DNA of 64,000 nucleotides from Acanthaster planci (lineage: Eukaryota; Echinodermata; Asteroidea; Valvatida; Acanthasteridae): contig NW_019091361.1 in NCBI RefSeq assembly GCF_001949145.1, positions 65,896 through 129,895 on the forward strand, given 5' to 3'. Made by a program: the position numbers and the translations under genes. The notes beneath the pieces were generated by a model. The model made no database searches. It saw only the letters and a program-made list of their open reading frames with translations, and was not told the DNA's origin. Below, in pieces: positions 58,047 to 64,000 of the stretch (its first letter is position 1; each line of letters starts with the position of its first letter).

Positions 58047-58061
58047 ATGTTTAAATCCGCC
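58047..58061 (+). CDS. KLC: Candidate 15-nt KLC microexon
   Basis: The sequence encoding MFKSA sits between TTCTCTGCAG and GTAAGT, both near-consensus, phase 0 to 0. It can be included or skipped without shifting the frame between the flanking tail exons. Confidence 0.45.
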
Positions 58062-58809
58062 GTAAGTCAATTTTTGGTTTCTAAACTTTTGTGGTTTCTT
58101 ATATTTGATAAATCTAGAGCCAACATGGCAATAAGTAATGTACAAATCAACATCCTTGGATGTTTTGTCACATCATTAGCTTGACTTTTTTTTACCTCTC
58201 AAACTCGATTAGAATTTATTTTCCTGTCACTTGATTGATTGCGAAAATGTGGTATGGGAGTGAGTTAAGTATTAAATCTCAAACACATACATGTACATGT
58301 ACTTGATAGTCTGTGTGAAATATATGCTTGGCTTTGGTTGTGTTTAAGGGTTTTAACAGGAAATTCCCAAAGCAACACATTCCAAGGTGCCAAATGGGTA
58401 AAGTGATAATTGTAGTGGACAGTGGTAGTGTCAGATAATGAAGTGTATCTCAGTCAGTTTATACCAAGTCACGATTTGCTACTTAAAACTGTGTCATGGT
58501 ATATTTTAATGCCTTAGATTTGAAGTATGGAACGAATTTAGAAAAAACATGTAGAAATGTGTATAAGCTTGACAGAAATCTAGGATTGTGCAGATGGTCT
58601 AACATCAGTCCCTATTCCCAGAAGGGTGATCACTATATATGGTAGAATTTGAAAATAATTAGTCAGGAAAATACTTCATCCGTATTATTTGATTATCAAA
58701 GAGTTTTTTCTTATCCAAGGTATTAATTTTGTGATATTAGTGTATTGAATGCCTTAATGGCACACAATTTCTAATACCTTGTACTTTATTGCAATTCACC
58801 CATTTCAAG

Positions 58810-58875
58810 GACTTTAGTCGTCGTTTTTGGTCCAAGTCCATTAACCCAAAAGAAAAACAAAATGAACCAAATTGA
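58810..58875 (+). CDS. KLC: Candidate distal KLC terminal exon
   Basis: After CCCATTTCAAG, phase 0, it encodes DFSRRFWSKSINPKEKQ and four further residues (NEPN) before TGA at 58873-58875. The basic-aromatic composition (RRFW) is exon-like. With the two preceding exons it gives a KLC of about 681 residues. The acceptor pyrimidine tract is weak. Confidence 0.45.
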   Translation, partial: DFSRRFWSKSINPKEKQNEPN

Positions 58876-60407
58876 CCATTTTGTAAGTAAATGTATTCCT
58901 GATTGTCTTACTGCATTAAGTTTCCAACCACTAAGATCTTTTGTATTTCCTTATTTAGTTATTTTAAAACTGACACATCAGCAACTTCAGCTTCCTAGTA
59001 TAGCAAATGATGCTCTGTTGCTATGGGAGGCATTACTAGTGAAGTCAATGTGATTGACTCTCTATAAATTGTTGACGCTACTGGTGTTATCAAGCTAAGT
59101 CAAAGTCGACCCAAAATTTGTCAAGATGTAAATTCTATTGTAGTGGCCCTGCAACTTTAAAAGTACGTAGCAACAGAAGTTAACGTTGGAGTAATAGTGC
59201 TGTTACTCCAGAATATGCCGATGCTTTTAGTAATGGATCAGAAGATATTACCGGTGTCATGGCTGTAGATGTTGAGAAACAGTTTGACCAAAGATTGTGG
59301 TTGGGAGTTGTCTTATCAATGGGCAGTATGACATTGTTATAATTATTAATTGTTGAATTAAAATGAACTTGTGACAAGAGCATGGCACAGTTTGCTTGTC
59401 TTTTGAGCATTAAGGCATAGGTGTTCAGGTGACCCCCCCCCAACAAAAAGATGAGATGACTTGGCAGAGTACAGTTGTGTGTGTGTATTAAAGTGCAGTC
59501 ACACCAAAGCCATTTTGCTGTGACAGGGCAAACCAAACATCCAAATTTACATCTTACCATGATTGAAGACATCTACCAACCAGGTGGCGTGTTCTTGTAC
59601 TTGAGTAAGTTTGTGATTTTCCCCCACAGAATATTGGGAAGCTCTGAGAATACAATATTTAAATTATTTACGTTTGCAAATGGTAAACCAGATATCAATA
59701 ATGGAATAATGAAAGCGTGCCTTGGTGAATTAATGCAGGTTTGCTCATTTATCCCTGTACCCTAACCAGCGGCATATCCAGCTTTTGGGGGGGGGAGGGG
59801 GAGATTCTAAAGCGAATTCAGCTTCAGGCTATTTAACATGATGTTTGGAGGAGAAACAATATCAAAAGCCTTATGGACCCGACATCCTTGCTTTTATGTT
59901 TTGGTACATAAAAGCAAGGTTGTCGGGTCCATAAGGCTTTTGATATTGATATTTTGATATTGTTTGTTAGGGTTTTAGTGCTACTATTGATAAACAAAAC
60001 TGCTGATAAACAAAATATTAATATTTGATTCTGAAAAATCTGTTAAGAAGTTTAACACCACCCATTTCTCTGTTGAAAGAGGCAGCGATACAAATGAAAT
60101 AAGGCAGCCATCGAGATTTAAATCGTGTTTCAATTTTCAGCGGTTTTTGTATATGCAGAAAATTATTCTTTCATACATTCTTTATTGGTGGCCGTGGTGT
60201 GGCCAACATTTAGAAGGAGCAGAGCCACAAGTGTGCAGAATGGACGGTAATGTAACAGAAGCTCTAGATCTCTTGTCCTGGGTCTTCGCTGCACTACAAA
60301 TATATGGTGATGTGCTCAGAAGAGTTTTAAAGCTGTAGCTGGAGGGAAAAATGTTTCTTGAAGTTTTCACAAATGCAGCACATTAACTCCAATCCTTAGC
60401 CACATGA
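58876..60407. other. Region downstream of KLC
   Basis: No recognised gene; the longest frame (minus strand 59180-59572) has no family resemblance. A G-run typical of small mobile elements lies at about 59788-59806, and a near-perfect hairpin at 59857-59948. Confidence 0.5.
59857..59948. repeat. Hairpin, 43-bp arms with one mismatch
   Basis: Left arm 59857-59899 and right arm 59906-59948 are complementary at 42 of 43 positions around a 6-base loop. The arms contain AAAAGCCTTATGGACCCGAC. No promoter or gene is obviously served by it; a very young palindromic insertion is the simplest reading. Confidence 0.9.
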
Positions 60408-60882
60408 ACGGATCCAGGATTTTCCTATGGGGGAGGCATGATCGCGGATTTTCCAAGGGGGGGGAGTTGTGAACTAAAAAAGTAATGGTATAATGCCGAT
60501 ACAGTGTAGGGTCTGGAGCCATTTTGGATTCTGGGTGCTCTGTGTAGGGGTGTAGCCACTGGGGGGAGTATGTGTCCCCCACAAATTCCTGCGCCCCCCC
60601 CCCAAAAAAAACCAAAATGGATGAATGGATATTGAACAAGGCTAACAAAAGCTTGCTCCCAAAAACCACAACACTGAAAGCTGGTTCCCCCATAAGATGT
60701 TGGTACCCCCCCCCAGTAAAACCCTAGCTATGCCACTGGCTATGTGGTGCATTTTCTTGGAGTATGACCCCTTCTTTTCTTCTCCCCTCCCTCTTTTTTT
60801 TTTCATCATTTTTATTCGTTTATCTATTTATTTTTTGGTGAAAAAAGGGGGCGTGCGCCCCCACGCCCCGCCCCTGATCCGT
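60408..60882. mobile_element. Element with ACGGATCCAGG ends and C/G runs
   Basis: The left end ACGGATCCAGGATTTTCC is followed by GGGGGAGGC; the right end complement is ACGGATCAGGGGCGGGGCGTG. The middle (about 60545-60738) holds another piece with GTAGCCACTGGGGGG and a TATGCCACTGGC end, suggesting a nested insertion. No coding capacity. Confidence 0.5.
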
Positions 60883-61102
60883 GCTGGCGTGCGCGTCTGG
60901 CCATCGGACAAGTGTCTTTATCAGTTGGCGAGTGATGGCGCTATTCTCATCGTTACCAGACATGCGATTACGAGTGTGTACGTACATACATGTATATGTA
61001 CATGTAGGTCTAAGTACATGTTCATGTACGTAATAAGCCTGCAGGCGCAGGCATGCATGGCCGGTACATGTTGACTAATCTGTAACCGCGTAATTAAGGA
61101 AG

Positions 61103-61187
61103 ATGGCAGTGCCGATGTGGAACGACAGTCTAGTTTCGCCACCACCCGTTGCTAGTTGTTCCTACACTTGTTATGAAATTGACGAAG
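61103..61187 (+). CDS. First coding exon of an unidentified gene
   Basis: ATG in the context AAGATGGC starts a 28-codon frame, MAVPMWNDSLVSPPPVASCS then YTCYEIDE, ending in a phase 1 donor GTAACA. The strong start context, CpG-containing flank and exon-like composition support a real 5' exon. I do not recognise the protein. The inverted-repeat helicase element at 61668 would lie in its first intron, and a phase-compatible continuation is at 63879. The exon is too short for domain assignment. Confidence 0.5.
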
Positions 61188-61667
61188 GTAACAATCAGTG
61201 TGCATGTGGGGCAGAGCCAGAAATGAGAAGGCTAAGGCCGATCTAGTTAAACACACCGTCTAAACGTTACACGTTATTACATACTAACGTAATAGGGGCC
61301 TAGAAGTAGAACTTAATTCCCCCTTAAAAATGTTTAGCTTTCACCCTAACTCCCTAGGGTGTGTGCAAAATCATATTAAAATTGGAGGATTCAGGGTGTT
61401 AGGGTTAATTTAGAGTTCTTGATTTTTTTAGTAGTGTAGGCTCCTGTTTATTTGTTTAAACCTCCAGCTCCCCCCCCCCCATATAATGTAGCCACATTGT
61501 CTGGCCACACTCAGCGTAGCACTGCCTAGCAGATCAGCAGAGACCAGTCAACTTTACATGTACATGTACTGTTCCTCCTAACTGGAGTATGGTTTTCTGC
61601 TCGAGCCTTAGTCTGCTAGAAGTCAGTGATTGATGTCTGAGTGTAAACTCGTAAGGTCCATCACTGT

Positions 61668-62489
61668 GTAGCCCTTTTTTTAAGGCCTTGGCGGCTAGTG
61701 TTTATGTGTAAATCTGCAAAGCGGCTGGACAGGAGACCACATGCACGAGTCGCACAGCCAGGAGGCCTTTTCCAACTTGTCAGGAATTTCTTTTGTTTTT
61801 CTTTGTGTGTTCGATTTTTGCTGCCCTGTTGGGGTAGCAAAAATCCCAACCAATCATAAGCGAGGAAGTCAGCATACATTAAAAAAATTAACCTATTATG
61901 CAAATTGAAAGTATACAAAAGATGGGGAGCATGTCAAGTGTGTCGGCGGCCGTGTGAGTGCAGGTCAGTTGTCTGAGCAGTATTTGGACAGTTCTTCTGC
62001 TGCAAAACTTCACCTTGCCAAGTTTAAATCGTTGCAGCGTTAGGCTATTGAAGTATCTGTACGTGGGCGTGACGTTTTCGTCTCTGCCCATGGGATATGG
62101 TAAGAGCTCCATATTTCAAGCCCTGTCGTTTTGCTTTGACCGTTCGGCCTTGATGAACTGCTACTTGCTAGTGTTACTCCAACATCAGCACCGTCCCCCA
62201 CCAACAAGCATCATAGTTCTCATCTCACCGCTTATTGCCCTCTTGAAAAACCAGATGGAAACATTGGGTAAGCTTTGGAGTTGATGCCGTTTATTTCAGA
62301 GACTCATCTGCTTCAACTATTTACATGAAATTTACGAATAATGCATATCAGAAACCTTATGAATAATTCACCACAAAAACCTCAAAATTAAGTTGGAAAA
62401 GGCCTTGTGGCTGTGCCACTCGCCTGGTCTCCTGTCCAGTCACTTTGCAGTTGCACACACACAGCCACGAAGGCCTTGATGAAAGGCTA
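61668..62489. mobile_element. Second inverted-repeat element with RecQ-like fragment
   Basis: Left arm 61668-61778 and right arm 62391-62489 are complementary over about 100 bases, including CTGGACAGGAGACCA against TGGTCTCCTGTCCAG and AGGCCTTTTCCAA against TTGGAAAAGGCCT. The middle 610 bases carry a broken helicase fragment on the + strand. The arm sequences show no obvious similarity to those of the element at 24816-25843. Confidence 0.75.
61997..62284 (+). pseudogene. Broken RecQ-like helicase fragment
   Basis: From about 61997 one frame reads AKLHLAKFKSLQR, a stop, then AIEVSVRGRDVFVS (motif 0 region). After a frameshift near 62087 another frame continues LPMGYGKSSIFQALSFCFD (Walker A with Met in place of Thr) and later IIVLISPLIALLKNQM (motif Ia), then stops at 62284. 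The family is that of the fragment at 25258-25560, but this copy is more decayed and reaches slightly further. All motifs from DEAH onward are missing. ACCAATC lies upstream near 61848, as in the other copy. Confidence 0.75.
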
Positions 62490-63105
62490 ATCACTGTGTT
62501 GGTTTTAGTCCTTTTAAGTTTTAGTCTTTTGGTGTTAAGTCTTTTAGCCTTTTTGGGTTTTTTCTATCTTTTTTAGTACCTTTTCTTTAATAAATCCTTT
62601 TTGTCCCTTTCTGAAGTCAAATATTGGTGTCTGAGTCCTCGTTAATTCAGTTTCCTGCAACTTTTCCCTCAAAAATCCTTGGTTTAGTTACATTTTTTTG
62701 GTTAATTGTTTTGGTTTGGGACAGCGAGTTTTGCTGTAGGTTTTCCTTTTTCCCTGCCACGCTTCCACAATGACGGAGGGCAGGTTTTATTAAATAGGCC
62801 TAGCCTAAATTAAGTGACAATCCCTGACAGTAAAAAAAATTCACTAGCTGAGGCTCAATTGCAGAATACCCTACCACCCACCTCTCCCACATCGTAGCCG
62901 GGTATGATGTGGCGCTTGACCATTGACCACTCTTACACAAAATATGCACAGGACTGCTTACACACAAAATATGCACAGGGCTTCACCTACATGACCTACA
63001 TGTAATCGTAATAGGCCACACAATGCCCGTATTGGAACTGCCCATGTTCAAATTGCCCGTTTTTGAATGGGCGGCTGAACTCGTCAATTAGCTGATTAGA
63101 TTTGC

Positions 63106-63298
63106 TGTTTTGTAGAAGGGAAATAAACTTCTCTAATCAGACTTTCTCTTGTAATCGAGGCTTGGGAGGATGTTTTTTAGAAGGAAAATAAGTTCTTTGA
63201 TCAGACTTTCTCCTTTATCTGTGGCTTGGGAGCATGTTTTTAGAAGGGGGCATAAAGTTCGCCCATAAGACTTCTGTTTATATGGCTTGGGAGAATTT
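63106..63298. repeat. Three diverged tandem copies of a 64-bp unit
   Basis: Units begin at 63106, 63171 and 63235 with TGTTTT(G/T)TAGAAGG and end in GGCTTGGGAG. The middle part of the third copy is most diverged. No coding potential. Confidence 0.8.
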
Positions 63299-63878
63299 TT
63301 TAATAAGGGGACGCTACCGATGTGAAGTTAGTTCCTTGTTCCTCATTTCAACTCCATTTCAACCGGGGTAAAGGCAGTTTTCCACGGTCCAAACGGTTGT
63401 GAGAAAAGTCTTGTCTTGTCAGTGGAGTTCTTTGCTTCCAAACCAGAGTGGGAAGTGAATACATCACACCACACTTTTCTCCAATCAAAATAAAATACCC
63501 AAAGCCCATGCCCCGCCTGGAGATTACATTGAAACTGATGTCATTGTTCTCTTCAATCAGAGACGACTTCTTACAACCCGGAGCATGGGGTGCTTCGGGG
63601 TCAAACAAGCCCTGACTGGTGTAGTGGGTACAGTTTGTTTTTTTTGTTCCCCCCAAAAGCTGTCTAGTAGTACTAAATAATACCTCGTTAACCACTTCAT
63701 GCTAGAGCATTTTTCAATGTTGATGATGCTGGGCCGGCATAATTATCATTTTTTTCGTTTTCAAAATTCTTCAAAAATTCATCATTTCATTTAACAGACA
63801 TTTATAGCCGCACAAAGTAATCTTTAGGCACTACTCTAAGTTGATAGGTGACCTTCATTGATGCCCTCTTTTCAATAG

Positions 63879-63948
63879 GGTCCAGATTAGCATGCAGCGG
63901 TGCTGTGTGGCTCATCACTGCGGTGGTGGAGTGCTTTTGTCCCCGGTG
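63879..63948 (+). CDS. Candidate second exon of the unidentified gene
   Basis: After the acceptor CTCTTTTCAATAG the phase expected from the exon at 61103 gives (G)SRLACSGAVWLITAVVECF then CPR, to a GTAATC donor at 63949 or GTGGTA at 63946. The hydrophobic run AVWLITAVV could be a membrane segment. The link to the upstream exon rests only on strand, phase and composition. The window ends soon after. Confidence 0.33.
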
Positions 63949-64000
63949 GTAATCCGCTCGCTATAAATGCCCCAAACCCTGGTGTACGGTTTCAAAACAA

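Noticed and set aside
59180-59572. 130-codon minus-strand open frame
   Set aside because: No conserved motif, a poly-C tract inside, and no start context or splice sites.
62930-62990. Two direct copies of ACACAAAATATGCACAGG
   Set aside because: Only two short copies without further structure; too little to call an element.
63348-63695. 115-codon minus-strand open frame
   Set aside because: No recognisable family; it contains a local hairpin (CCCCGAAGCACC against its complement) that suggests repeat origin.

Overview
The window is nuclear DNA from a multicellular animal. It is AT-rich, with short exons bounded by GT/AG splice sites, introns of 0.1 to 8.5 kb, many small inverted-repeat elements and no operon-like gene packing. 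The kinesin light chain encoded here resembles, as far as I recall that family, the sea-urchin protein more than vertebrate ones, especially in its C-terminal tail. I infer a marine invertebrate deuterostome (echinoderm first, hemichordate or amphioxus possible); the species cannot be fixed from the sequence alone.

Layout, all main genes on the + strand. (1) 1-5.1 kb: two tandem genes for the cytoplasmic dynein light chain LC8 (DYNLL type), each with a one-exon 90-codon reading frame and a predicted intron in the 5' UTR. (2) 5.1-18.3 kb: no recognised protein gene, a CpG-rich segment that may be the noncoding first exon of the next gene, and several fold-back elements. (3) 18.3-58.9 kb: one large kinesin light chain (KLC) gene. 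Fourteen core exons can be placed by phase-consistent splice sites and protein similarity: a coiled coil, six TPR repeats, then a Ser/Arg-rich tail. The 3' third of the gene holds several further exons or exon ends that keep frame, so a family of alternative tails is predicted. (4) 58.9-64 kb: mobile-element debris, plus what looks like the first coding exon, and perhaps the second, of an unidentified gene.

Three themes stand out. First, two stretches carry a fragment of a RecQ-like superfamily 2 helicase between inverted repeats of roughly 100-190 bp (24.8-25.8 kb and 61.7-62.5 kb). The arms of the two appear unrelated, so capture or mobilisation of this helicase happened at least twice. Second, the KLC gene combines in-frame tandem splice acceptors, a pair of in-frame donors, cassette exons, a 15-nt microexon and alternative stops. 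Third, introns between about 12 and 28 kb are saturated with a vocabulary of palindromic words (GTAC, CATG, ACCGGT), and one assembly gap lies among them.

Dynein LC8 and KLC serve opposite microtubule motors. Their adjacency here is observed; any functional meaning is speculation. No viral genes, CRISPR arrays, tRNA or rRNA genes were recognised.
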